This document shows, piece after piece, positions 56,245 through 64,000 of a stretch of DNA of 64,000 bases. The position numbers and the translations under genes were made by a program. Every line of letters starts with the position of its first letter. Within the stretch, counting starts at the first letter, position 1. Below the pieces are notes generated by a model. That model saw nothing but the letters and a program-made list of their open reading frames with translations, had not been told where the DNA came from and searched no databases. This stretch comes from Litoribacterium kuwaitense (GTDB lineage Bacteria > Bacillota > Bacilli > Bacillales > DSM-28697): the NCBI RefSeq assembly GCF_011058155.1, contig NZ_JAALFC010000005.1, positions 62,001 through 126,000 on the forward strand, in the 5' to 3' direction.

Positions 56245-57462
56245 CTAAACGTGATCATTTTGATCGAATAAATATTCATATGATAAATCCATAAATAGAT
56301 ATAGCTGTTGAGAAATGGGGTAAGAAAAAGTCCGAATGTGCTGTTTTGTTTCGATATCTGAGTAGAGGTCTGACAAGATCCCTTTAGCGCCCATATCCAT
56401 ACGAACGATGTTTTCTAAAAAATACGGCCTCCATCCCCAGTTCTTTCCATTATATTCTTTTTGTAATTCCCACACAGCCTCTTTTTTCACCAAGTTTGCC
56501 GAACGTTGAAAACCATCGCGGTCACAAACGTAAAGCCTGAAGCTTTCGTTTTGAAAATCAGCAGCTACATGTGTCAGCCATTCATCATAACACTGATGCG
56601 CTTTTTGTCGTTCAAGCGTTTCTGCCATTTTTCGTTGTAGTTGCTTTTCTATATCCATCCGCTTCATAATCTTCTTTTTTTCATGATTAATAAAGCGACT
56701 AAAAGTCTGTTTCAGCGCCTCATCTTGAGACGTTGCAGGAGTGATGAATGAACTTGGTCGATCTAAAAAATTTCCCTGGTAATATTGGCCGCCATTTCGC
56801 CAAGCGTATTGCAATTGAAATTCTGTTTCAATCTCTTGATAAATCATCACGGCACCGATTTTTCGTGCGAGGTGTGTCAAAGATTGCAACACATCATCAT
56901 AAGATTGGGGTTTTGTCTGATCAAGCATAGGCCTTAGGTTCACCTTCACATAATGCGGAGACAATAACCCAATGACATCTAAGTTTGTTTCCTTCACGCC
57001 AATACGATCAAGCGAAATTTTCATCCCATATGTTTTCAAATACGTGATAAAATGGTGCAGATGCTCTAAATCGCCTTGGAACGTATGCACACATATTTCG
57101 ATGACGACAGATTCAAGGGGTAAAGAGAATTCACGTTCAAATGTTAAAAATAGATCAATGAACTCTTCCCCATGCGCCAATAAGACATCTGGATGAGCAT
57201 TTAAAAACAGTTTTTCAATGCCAGCAGAATTCATAAATAATTCAATCGCTTGCTTATAAATATGAGCGTCTAGTTCAAAGCGATACTCTTCTGGCACATT
57301 TGCATCATGAAAGAAAGCACCAAGACCTATAGCTTTTTCGTCTACAACGAATCGACCGTACACTTCACAAGCATTCATCTGCCAATCATCAGCAGAGAAC
57401 ACACCTTGAAAATACGGACGAACATTCGCTTTTTGCGTTAAAATATCAAGTGGATCCATCAT
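56245..57462 (-). CDS. ykuI: EAL-domain protein YkuI (degenerate)
   Basis: A 405-residue protein with an N-terminal EAL domain (about 15-250) and a C-terminal PAS-like YkuI_C domain (about 255-405; F-R-L-Y-V-C-D-R-D-G and N-W-G-W-R-P-Y-F-L-E-N). B. subtilis YkuI binds c-di-GMP but shows no phosphodiesterase activity. Here the E-x-x-x-R is E-V-Y-G-R, but the E-I-T-E motif reads E-I-C-V and the D-D-F-G motif reads D-R-I-G, so catalysis is unlikely. ATG at 57462 follows AAGGAGG; a second ATG is adjacent. Confidence 0.9.
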   Translation of the reverse strand: MMDPLDILTQKANVRPYFQGVFSADDWQMNACEVYGRFVVDEKAIGLGAFFHDANVPEEYRFELDAHIYKQAIELFMNSAGIEKLFLNAHPDVLLAHGEEFIDLFLTFEREFSLPLESVVIEICVHTFQGDLEHLHHFITYLKTYGMKISLDRIGVKETNLDVIGLLSPHYVKVNLRPMLDQTKPQSYDDVLQSLTHLARKIGAVMIYQEIETEFQLQYAWRNGGQYYQGNFLDRPSSFITPATSQDEALKQTFSRFINHEKKKIMKRMDIEKQLQRKMAETLERQKAHQCYDEWLTHVAADFQNESFRLYVCDRDGFQRSANLVKKEAVWELQKEYNGKNWGWRPYFLENIVRMDMGAKGILSDLYSDIETKQHIRTFSYPISQQLYLFMDLSYEYLFDQNDHV

Positions 57463-57534
57463 TTTGAAGCCTCCTTCATTAAAACACAACTTTGATGGAG
57501 CAAGAAATCAACACAATGAAGGGGAGAACGTCGA

Positions 57535-58401
57535 ATGACTAAACAAAATATGACTCGGCGCTCATTTTTAAAGCGACTTCTCGGCTGGTTTACAGGCACT
57601 ATTGCGACAATAGCCGGCGGTTACAGCTATGCCACTTACATTGAACCTCATTGGCTCGAAACAAAGCGGTTAACTCTTTCTTTCCCAACACTTCCCACCG
57701 CCTTTCACCAACTAAAAGTGGTTGTATTTAGCGATACACATATAGGGCACCATTACGATGCTAACCAATTCGAAAAGCTGATCAATGCAATGAATAAAGA
57801 AAAGGCGGATCTCATCATCTTTGCTGGTGACCTTCTCGATCGACCCATGTCTTATCAAGATCCAGAACGACTTATAGCTATTCTCACTAAATTAAGAGCC
57901 CGATTCGGAAAATTTGCCGTATACGGAAACCATGACCACGGCGATTACGGAACGGATTTATACCGTACGGTCATCGAAAATGCTGGCTTTCAATTACTCA
58001 GAAATGAAGCAGCGACAATCACAAGTCAAAGCGAAACCATTGTTATCGCAGGGCTGGATGATCAAATGCTAGGGAAGCCTGACGTGGACGCCACCCTATC
58101 TTCTGTTCAACAAGAACAATGGTCATTACTGATTGCTCATGAACCCGATATTGCCGATGATATTCACGAAACAAGCGTGAACTTACAAATTTCCGGACAC
58201 ACGCACGGTGGACAAGTCCAGCTCCCATTCTTTGGTCCGCTAGTCTTACCACCTTTAGGTGAAAAGTACATTGAAGGATTGTACACATTTACAGACACTG
58301 ACTTCCAGTTATATGTAAATCGGGGCATTGGTACAACTCGCCTTCCTTATCGTTTTTTAGCACGCCCTGAACTGACCGTACTCACATTAGAGCGAACATA
58401 A
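57535..58401 (+). CDS. ykuE: Tat-exported metallophosphoesterase (YkuE)
   Basis: A 288-residue calcineurin-like phosphoesterase. The N terminus has a twin-arginine motif, M-T-R-R-S-F-L-K, before a hydrophobic core (about 17-33). Metal-site motifs: F-S-D-T-H-I-G-H near 63, F-A-G-D-L-L-D-R near 97, Y-G-N-H-D-H near 135 and S-G-H-T-H-G-G near 221. B. subtilis YkuE is wall-bound and exported by TatAyCy; it neighbours ykuI in the genome here as well. Divergent from ykuI. GGGGAG precedes the ATG. Confidence 0.93.
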   Translation: MTKQNMTRRSFLKRLLGWFTGTIATIAGGYSYATYIEPHWLETKRLTLSFPTLPTAFHQLKVVVFSDTHIGHHYDANQFEKLINAMNKEKADLIIFAGDLLDRPMSYQDPERLIAILTKLRARFGKFAVYGNHDHGDYGTDLYRTVIENAGFQLLRNEAATITSQSETIVIAGLDDQMLGKPDVDATLSSVQQEQWSLLIAHEPDIADDIHETSVNLQISGHTHGGQVQLPFFGPLVLPPLGEKYIEGLYTFTDTDFQLYVNRGIGTTRLPYRFLARPELTVLTLERT

Positions 58402-58578
58402 AAATAAACGTATCCTTTCCTTCATAAAACAGCGGTTTAAACATGGCTATCCTGTGGAATACATTAAAAAATGATCTTCATTGACTCAAGATGAAGCCAA
58501 CGTCAACGACAAACGGAAGCTGATCATTAAGCCCAGCTTGTATATTCATTATACAACTTTATGAATGGAGCGAGGTAT

Positions 58579-58869
58579 GTGAAAAAACATATGACTTTTA
58601 CATTGAAGAATAGGATTCCTGTTCCTACATTAATGACACTCTCTTATCGATTGAATAAAGAAAATATTGCTGTTGAATTTACATATGAAAATACAACGGT
58701 CGATGGTAGAGATGTGCTAAGTCTGATTTCCTTTTTCCTCATCCCGAAAATGGATTCGACAATTTCATTGACTACAACGGCTCAAGAGGCACAAAAAGGG
58801 ATTGAACTAGTGACAACTACGATTTTAGAGAAAAACCAACCCTTCCCAATGATGACCGCCCGTAGCTAA
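58579..58869 (+). CDS. HPr-like protein lacking the active-site His
   Basis: A 96-residue protein with the HPr fold pattern: a first strand M-T-F-T-L, V-E-F-T-Y then V-D-G-R-D-V-L-S-L-I-S-F-F, T-I-S-L-T-T-T-A-Q-E-A and a final helix. In HPr the His15 loop reads G-I-H-A-R-P; here it is R-I-P-V-P-T, with no His. The Ser46 position carries Asp (D45 in G-R-D-V-L). It thus cannot work as a PTS phosphocarrier. GTG at 58579 follows GGAGCGAGG; ATG at 58591 is an alternative. Placement by pattern only. Confidence 0.6.
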   Translation: MKKHMTFTLKNRIPVPTLMTLSYRLNKENIAVEFTYENTTVDGRDVLSLISFFLIPKMDSTISLTTTAQEAQKGIELVTTTILEKNQPFPMMTARS

Positions 58870-58886
58870 TGTTGATAGAATCTGTT

Positions 58887-58928
58887 AGAAAAAGACTCTC
58901 TGAACGATCATGACGAGTGTCTTTTTCT
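58887..58928 (+). terminator. terminator of the HPr-like gene
   Basis: AGAAAAAGACtC pairs with GaGTGTCTTTTTCT across a loop of about 18 bases. Confidence 0.65.
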
Positions 58929-58985
58929 TCGTTTGGATTAAACGGTCGTATTCGTTATAATGGTTAAAAAGGAGGGTTGCACAAC

Positions 58986-59459
58986 ATGCGGACATTAGAC
59001 AACGGGAAGCCCCCTCGTCTTCACGATATCGCGCGCGCACTTTTTATTGTGAATCGAAACGCAAAAACCGCCATTCACGCGAAAGAGCTGTACTCTTTAA
59101 AACATAAAACCGTTCAGAAGCTCCTTGAAGAAAACAAAGCCAAAAAAATTGGCCTCCACTTTTCTAAAAACCCGAAAAATGCGCAGCAGCATTCGAACTT
59201 ACTGATCCAAGTGGATAACTATTACTTTCACGTTCCTCCTCGCAAAAAAGACTTCAGTGAGGTTCCACATCTTGGCGAAGGAGACGCCTCATACCGAAAT
59301 CCGAAAACCTCAATGCCACTCTATGAAGCCAAACGACTTCTGGAACAATATACAGGCTACCGCTTTCAAGCGAAGTCTAAACCCACTTACCCAAAACGGC
59401 AAGCCCCTGTTTTTACAAAACTAGGTGAACCCTATCCTTGGCATCACCCCAAACGTTAA
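58986..59459 (+). CDS. ykyB: YkyB family protein
   Basis: A 157-residue basic, soluble protein matching YkyB (154): V-N-R-N-A-K-T-A near 23-30, K-K-I-G-L-H-F-S-K-N-P near 54-64, Y-Y-F-H-V-P-P near 80-86 and A-S-Y-R-N-P-K near 101-107. The ATG at 58986 lies about 10 bases after GGAGG; the TTG three codons earlier touches that site. Function unknown. In B. subtilis it neighbours the yku genes. Confidence 0.9.
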   Translation: MRTLDNGKPPRLHDIARALFIVNRNAKTAIHAKELYSLKHKTVQKLLEENKAKKIGLHFSKNPKNAQQHSNLLIQVDNYYFHVPPRKKDFSEVPHLGEGDASYRNPKTSMPLYEAKRLLEQYTGYRFQAKSKPTYPKRQAPVFTKLGEPYPWHHPKR

Positions 59460-60004
59460 GTATCTCATATACAGGACAATTTTTTATGAGAAGGGTCATT
59501 TATTTTATGTTTCTAGACGACCGGGAAAAGTTGCGACAAGAGAGATTGGATGTTGAGTGAGGAAAGGAGCAAAAGAGCTCATTTTAGATATAAAGTGGCG
59601 AATGCATGGAAGCGATCGCGCGCAGAAAAACTTTCGATTATGACGTAGCCACAGCATGATGTCATCACTACTATGGACGGCAATAACCACGCAAGCAAAC
59701 CATCGAACGACCATGACTTGCAGAAGATGACTCCTTCGATAGGGTCGTCTTTTCGCATTGGTTAATTTTTTATCGAAAGAGTGCTTGCGTGGTGGTAGAG
59801 AGAAGTGCCTGCTTAAGTGAAGCAATGGTGAGTCGTTCACTCATTTCACTTATCTAATTATGCAAGAAATTTAATTACTCTCATGGGAACTTTCGTGATC
59901 GTTCACATTTAATGATGTGTCAAATGGCTTAATTTAACCTGTAGTACTAAGCTTTAAAAGGCGAGATTCTTTAACGGGCTCATTTAAAAACGTAGGGGCA
60001 ACGA
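59460..60004. other. gene-free region after ykyB
   Basis: About 545 bases. A minus-strand frame at 59505-59840 has no ribosome site and an unprotein-like, His/Arg-rich composition, so it is not called. No RNA gene or repeat was recognised. Confidence 0.5.
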
Positions 60005-60199
60005 TTAATCATTTCGAATAATTAAATAAATGATGAGACCGATCACCGGAAAAAACAAGGTTCCAAACAAGATAATCAATGCATATTCACGACTCTTTCC
60101 TCTGGCTACAGAGTCTCTATATGCCCAAATGCTTGTAACGATATTTAAAACGATGAGCAACAGTCCAAAGAGCAAAAACCCTAAAAATATAAATTCCAT
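60005..60199 (-). CDS. small membrane protein
   Basis: A 64-residue protein with two helices (about 4-26 and 42-60) around A-Y-R-D-S-V-A-R-G-K-S-R-E-Y-A, which recalls the PLDc_N/transporter-like small proteins of Firmicutes. GAGG lies 5 bases before M-E-F-I-F; upstream codons to 60295 are not supported. It is 110 bases past the YesL-like gene on the same strand. Confidence 0.7.
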   Translation of the reverse strand: MEFIFLGFLLFGLLLIVLNIVTSIWAYRDSVARGKSREYALIILFGTLFFPVIGLIIYLIIRND

Positions 60200-60308
60200 A
60201 AATACCTCATCTCCCTTGCTATCCACTTCTACAGTCCTATGCATAGAAAATAGCAGACATTCTTTTTTCATGAACGCCTGCTTTGCTTGGATCATGTACT
60301 ATAGTCAC

Positions 60309-60974
60309 TTATTCTGGCTCAGCTTCAGCTTCGGCCTCTCTTTCCCGCAATGCCTGAGCTTTTTCTTCAATTTTACGGAAGGCACGATTCGCACACCACA
60401 TCACGACAAATGCGAGTACACTTCCAAAGAAAAACGGAATTAATCCCATAAATTGCTGCATAACGAGCAAGACCACTAAAGATCCGGCAATCATCATTAA
60501 AATTTCACCAGGTCTTGAAATCGCTATCAACAGTGTTTGTTTCAAGTATTGGAATAATTTTAAGTCATAATGGACGAAAACCGGGAAGAAAAAGAGGGTC
60601 ATCGTTAAATAAATGAACGTAGCAACGATAAGAAAGTACTGGATAAAAATACCCCAACTACCGGTATCTTGCGTGTTTAAAATCCGAAAATCTGCCCACA
60701 GGATAAAGCCAACCACTAGCAATAAAACACCTAAAATATTTGCACGCAAAAATTCGTTTTTATATTCGCTCCAAAAGGTCTTAAACACTGGAATTTCATG
60801 CTCGCCCTGTACCCATTTTCTCGTGACAGCAAACAACGCTGCTGTTGAGGGACCAAATCCAAACACAATGAGTCCAAGAAAAGTGAAACAAATCCAGAGA
60901 ATATTGACGTATGCAAGCCGCATAATCCATTCACAAATGGAGTACAAGGTGCCCATAAATCCGTTCATTACCAT
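60309..60974 (-). CDS. YesL family (DUF624) membrane protein
   Basis: A 221-residue protein with five membrane helices. DUF624 features are L-A-Y-V-N-I-L-W-I-C-F-T near 22-33, G-F-G-P-S-T-A-A-L-F near 43-52 and F-F-P-V-F-V-H-Y-D near 128-136. YesL proteins often accompany carbohydrate ABC systems, but none lies here. The C terminus is a charged coiled coil ending in a Glu/Ala repeat. Start choice between ATGs at 60974 and 60968 is uncertain. Confidence 0.82.
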   Translation of the reverse strand: MVMNGFMGTLYSICEWIMRLAYVNILWICFTFLGLIVFGFGPSTAALFAVTRKWVQGEHEIPVFKTFWSEYKNEFLRANILGVLLLVVGFILWADFRILNTQDTGSWGIFIQYFLIVATFIYLTMTLFFFPVFVHYDLKLFQYLKQTLLIAISRPGEILMMIAGSLVVLLVMQQFMGLIPFFFGSVLAFVVMWCANRAFRKIEEKAQALREREAEAEAEPE

Positions 60975-61083
60975 GTGTTTCACCACCCTGCTTTTCTGTC
61001 TATTATGCCATAATGCTACCTTTTCACAGTAGAAAAATCAAGCATTTCCCCTTCAAAATCACCTAGTGTAACTGCGTTTATGA

Positions 61084-61779
61084 CTAAAAATGGTTATTGG
61101 GTTCAAGCGCCGTTCTTGCGGTACGAAATGCAGGTGCGACTAAGACGACACTACGCCACGCAGCCCATACACTGACAATGGCAAAGGCACAACCCCAGAC
61201 AAGCGCCGGGACCCACGTTGTGCTTGCGAGTATGGAGGCATCTCCTGCACGAGCAGGTGAAAAGAAACTTAATAACAAAAGATCAAACGCTGCACGAACG
61301 GAATCGACTAATAAGATTAAAATAAAGCAGAGGCTTACCCCCGCGCTCCACGATTTTCGCTGAGTAGAAAGAAGATAGATTAGTCCGATCAGCAGTACAG
61401 CTATCCAAATGATACCAAAGAGGTTGCGCACCCAGAACAAACCGCTAAGTAAGGCAATAAGACCTACGGACATTAAAATAAAATGATGTATTTTCTTTTT
61501 CCATAGCCACGAAAACAGGAGGAGTACAATCGACGAGCTGAGGTAGCCGGCAAGACTAACAACGATCACTGGCCAGCCAGAAGCAGTCCATGATCTCGTC
61601 AAGCCTGATAAATTTGCAAATAATTGAATGTCATTGACTTGCCCGCCTACAAGTAAAGCAGCGACAGCATGCCCACTCTCATGAACGAGTGTATTCCACG
61701 TGCGTAGAATCATTTGTACACCCGGAACATATAAAAGAATGAAGCAGACGAGACATATGAGAATGAGCTTCCAATTCAT
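61084..61779 (-). CDS. M50 family metallopeptidase-like membrane protein
   Basis: A 231-residue polytopic protein with the zinc-protease motif H-E-S-G-H (H-E-x-x-H) near residues 33-37 next to the second helix, and six or so membrane segments. It fits the M50B-like family (PF13398). D-S-V-R-A-A near 158 may supply the third metal ligand. No substrate is suggested by the neighbours. It is 33 bases past gntK on the same strand. Confidence 0.82.
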   Translation of the reverse strand: MNWKLILICLVCFILLYVPGVQMILRTWNTLVHESGHAVAALLVGGQVNDIQLFANLSGLTRSWTASGWPVIVVSLAGYLSSSIVLLLFSWLWKKKIHHFILMSVGLIALLSGLFWVRNLFGIIWIAVLLIGLIYLLSTQRKSWSAGVSLCFILILLVDSVRAAFDLLLLSFFSPARAGDASILASTTWVPALVWGCAFAIVSVWAAWRSVVLVAPAFRTARTALEPNNHF

Positions 61780-61812
61780 AGCTACCCCACCCTTCTTTTC
61801 CTTATTAAATCG

Positions 61813-63294
61813 TTATTTCTGTAATGTTCTCATAGCATCAGCCAGCTTTTTATAGGCAGCATATGGTCGTTCATATTGAGCTACAGCTGTAGCATTAGGG
61901 GAAATTTGCTCGGCATCACATCTGTCATCCTCTGGAAAAGGTGGATAACCAAGTGCTTGACGCGCTAACGCAGCCGCTCCTTTACTAGAGACGTCATGGT
62001 GTGAGGGCATAACTAGCGCTTTATTAAAAATATCTGCAAGCATTTGCGTCCAAAAATGCGAACGAACAAAGCCCCCATTAATATAGAGCTTTCCTTTTGC
62101 GGGAGAAAGCTCCCAAACGGCCTCCGCAACCATTTTCAGCTGAAATAGTACGCCTTCATATAAAGCCCGGCAGAAGTGGCTTGTTTCATGCCGTGAAGTC
62201 ATTCCTAAAAAGCCACCTTGAAGCCCTGTCTCCCAAAATGGGGCTCGCTCGCCGTGCAAATACGGCAAACAGATCAGTCCCTCACAACCAGGTGGTACTT
62301 TTGCAGCCTCTTTTTCAAACCACAGATTAAGCTCTTCAGGTGTCCTGCCTTTTTTCGCTTCTTTAAAAAGATGATGCTTTGCCCATTGTAACACAATGCC
62401 ACCATTATTCATTGCGCCACCAACGACCCAAGCATCTTCACTTAAATGATAACAAAACGTATGACCATTTTCATGTGTCACCGGGTGATCCAGCGTACAG
62501 CGAATGGCTCCACTCGTCCCGATGGTCATCACCATGTCATCATTTTTCGCACCAGCACCTAAATTTGCCAAAACACCATCTGTCGCCCCAAGGATGAAGG
62601 GAGTCTTCTCATTTAAACCTGTTTCTCTAGCAATGTCCTTTTTTAAACCACGTAGCACCGTTTTTGTCGGTTTAATGTCAGGAAGGTTGTGTGCAGAAAT
62701 TTGAGCAGCCTGAAGCGCTTCTTTACTCCATTCTCTCTTCGTAAAATCATACAACCCAGTTGCAGAAGCCATGGACTCATCTGTCCAGCATACGCCAAAA
62801 AAGCAATAGAAAACATACTCTTTAATACTGATAAAACGGTCACCCGGTTGAAGTGTCCACGGTGCCTGTCCTTCTTGTATCCAAGCCATTTTCGTTAACG
62901 GAGACATCGGGTGTAAAGGAGTCCCCGTTTTTTTATATAAACTTAATCCTATACGCTCCTTTAAACGCTCTGTCGCTCCAGTCGAACGCTCATCTGCCCA
63001 TGTCAAAAGAGGGCTTTTCGGTCTGCCTTGGCAGTCAATGATCATCAGTGAATGCATAGCAGCACTAAATGAAACTGCGCTAACCGCCTCTTCACTTAAG
63101 GAAGCTGACATCATGACTTCGTTTAACACTTGAATACAAGCTGCAACAATCTCTTCCGGTCGCTGCTCGGCGCTATGTGGAAGCGGATGCAACAGTGGAT
63201 ATGCCCGCTCAGCACGAGCAACGGTCCCTCCTAAATCATCGAACACAACGGCTTTCGTGCTTGTTGTTCCAATATCAACCCCAATAATGTACAC
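61813..63294 (-). CDS. gntK: gluconokinase, FGGY family
   Basis: A 493-residue sugar kinase with an FGGY fold: the N-terminal ATPase motif I-G-V-D-I-G-T-T-S-T-K near residues 4-14, and C-terminal G-A-T-D-G-V-L-A-N-L-G-A-G near 255-267 and Y-I-N-G-G-F near 410. Gluconokinase is inferred from the neighbour gnd; xylulokinase is the alternative. GTG at 63294 follows AGGAGGG; the longer frame to 63375 covers the terminator and ribosome site. It would phosphorylate gluconate for the pentose phosphate pathway. Confidence 0.85.
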   Translation of the reverse strand: MYIIGVDIGTTSTKAVVFDDLGGTVARAERAYPLLHPLPHSAEQRPEEIVAACIQVLNEVMMSASLSEEAVSAVSFSAAMHSLMIIDCQGRPKSPLLTWADERSTGATERLKERIGLSLYKKTGTPLHPMSPLTKMAWIQEGQAPWTLQPGDRFISIKEYVFYCFFGVCWTDESMASATGLYDFTKREWSKEALQAAQISAHNLPDIKPTKTVLRGLKKDIARETGLNEKTPFILGATDGVLANLGAGAKNDDMVMTIGTSGAIRCTLDHPVTHENGHTFCYHLSEDAWVVGGAMNNGGIVLQWAKHHLFKEAKKGRTPEELNLWFEKEAAKVPPGCEGLICLPYLHGERAPFWETGLQGGFLGMTSRHETSHFCRALYEGVLFQLKMVAEAVWELSPAKGKLYINGGFVRSHFWTQMLADIFNKALVMPSHHDVSSKGAAALARQALGYPPFPEDDRCDAEQISPNATAVAQYERPYAAYKKLADAMRTLQK

Positions 63295-63341
63295 GTGTTG
63301 CTCCCTCCTACAAAACCTTGCCGCTTTTTCAGATGATAAAA

Positions 63342-63366
63342 AGAGAGCGGGGTAATCACCGCTCTC
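63342..63366 (-). terminator. hairpin between gnd and gntK
   Basis: GAGAGCGG pairs perfectly with CCGCTCTC, followed by TTTTT on the minus strand. It lies between the gnd stop and the gntK start. Confidence 0.85.
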
Positions 63367-63378
63367 CTTCAGCAAACG

Positions 63379-64000
63379 TTACATTGATAACCAATCGGTA
63401 TGGAAGGTTCCTTCCTTATCCGTTCGGCGATACGTATGAGCACCAAAATAATCACGTTGTGCTTGTAAAAGGTTAGCTGGAAGCACAGCGCTTCTGTAAC
63501 TGTCGTAATAAGCGAGACCGCTCGAAAGCCCTGGAACGGGTACTCCCTTCGTCACGCCGAGTGACACAACCTTTCTCCACGCATCTTGGTATTCGTCAAT
63601 GATCCCCTTAAAATATTCATCAAGCAGCAAGTTTTTGATTTGAGGGTCACGATCATAGGCATCTTTAATGTTTTGTAAGAAGCCCGCACGAATAATACAG
63701 CCACCACGGAAAATCATCGCGATGTCGCCTAGCTTCAAGTCCCAGCCATATTCTTCAGAGGCTGCTTTCATTTGGGCAAAGCCTTGTGCATACGAACAAA
63801 TTTTGCTGGCATACAATGCACGGCGAATCGCTTCAACCCATTCTGAACGGTCACCTTCCAGTGCTTCAGTAGCAGGACCTTGCAACACCTTACTGGCAGC
63901 GACACGCTCTTCCTTCATCGCTGAAATAAAGCGGGAAAACACGGATTCCGTAATAATGGATAAAGGTACTCCTAAATCGAGGGAGCTTTGACTTGTCCAT
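63379..64000 (-). CDS. gnd: 6-phosphogluconate dehydrogenase (decarboxylating), 3' part
   Basis: The C-terminal 206 residues of Gnd/GntZ; the 5' part lies beyond the right edge. The visible frame starts [12 protein letters not shown] and continues to the standard C-terminal helices ([12 protein letters not shown], then [13 protein letters not shown], where the substrate-binding Arg lies, and [14 protein letters not shown] at the end). It oxidises 6-phosphogluconate to ribulose-5-phosphate. Followed by gntK after a terminator, as in gluconate operons. Confidence 0.93.
   Translation of the reverse strand, partial: WTSQSSLDLGVPLSIITESVFSRFISAMKEERVAASKVLQGPATEALEGDRSEWVEAIRRALYASKICSYAQGFAQMKAASEEYGWDLKLGDIAMIFRGGCIIRAGFLQNIKDAYDRDPQIKNLLLDEYFKGIIDEYQDAWRKVVSLGVTKGVPVPGLSSGLAYYDSYRSAVLPANLLQAQRDYFGAHTYRRTDKEGTFHTDWLSM

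Noticed and set aside
59505-59840. 111-codon minus-strand frame
   Set aside because: No ribosome site, odd His/Arg/Ser composition and no family resemblance.

Overview
The window is core chromosome of a low-to-moderate GC member of the Bacillaceae. Gene content and order follow Bacillus subtilis blocks closely: ylbF-ylbE-ylbD-ylbC-ylbA with ctaGFEDCB/ctaA, then ftsW-ylaN-glsA-ylaL-phoH, ylaI-ylaH-typA-ylaF, suhB-yktB-speA, slp/pdhDCBA, ykyA/def/ykrA, rpoY-rnjA/ktrC and finally a yku block (ykuU, ykuT, dapL, dapH, ccpC, clpE, ykuI, ykuE, ykyB). The subtilis ylbB, pycA, ylaJ and yktA are not at their expected places. No rRNA, tRNA, prophage, insertion sequence or CRISPR array was seen. The genus cannot be fixed from the sequence alone; an alkaliphile-type Bacillus relative is a guess.

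Layout. 1-4.9 kb: ylb genes, with a pair of Gfo/Idh/MocA dehydrogenases inserted between ylbD and ylbC, and an unrecognised secreted protein between ylbF and ylbE. 5-6.8 kb: two overlapping GNAT acetyltransferases. 6.8-14.7 kb: the caa3 cytochrome oxidase locus (assembly factors ctaM-like and ctaG, subunits ctaC-F, heme O synthase ctaB, divergent heme A synthase ctaA). 14.7-25.2 kb: cell division, iron sensing (YlaN), glutaminase, PhoH, HU, TypA and small yla genes. 25.2-31.6 kb: SuhB, YktB, SpeA, an SDR, a polysaccharide deacetylase and the Slp lipoprotein. 31.7-37.8 kb: pyruvate dehydrogenase operon and the YkyA lipoprotein. 37.9-42.3 kb: peptide deformylase, HAD phosphatase, RNA polymerase epsilon, RNase J1, KtrC. 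42.5-46.2 kb: a heterodimeric ABC exporter. 46.5-59.5 kb: peroxiredoxin, MscS channel, diaminopimelate synthesis, CcpC, ClpE under CtsR boxes, proline synthesis, a degenerate EAL protein, a Tat-exported phosphoesterase, a degenerate HPr-like protein and YkyB. 60-64 kb: small membrane proteins, YesL-like protein, M50-like protease, gluconate kinase and the 3' part of 6-phosphogluconate dehydrogenase.

The most striking property is not a new system but a pattern. Seven conserved genes (ctaG, ctaD, ctaB, a methyltransferase, a polysaccharide deacetylase, pdhA and one ABC exporter half) are each broken by indels inside A or T runs, almost always one base too few; the methyltransferase needs two corrections. 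Restoring the base in each run rebuilds a normal-length protein. This looks like homopolymer under-calling in the source sequence. A biological reading (loss of caa3 oxidase and of PDH) is possible but less likely. These genes are annotated over their full inferred span.

Other points of interest: a tandem CtsR-box promoter on clpE, an HPr-like protein lacking the phosphorylatable His and carrying Asp at the Ser46 position, an EAL protein that has lost catalytic acids, an SDR with Phe for the catalytic Tyr, a 23-26 residue highly cationic small ORF upstream of rpoY, a 66-nt structured hairpin between suhB and its upstream small gene, and palindromes in the ctaA/ctaB, ykuU and pdh control regions.
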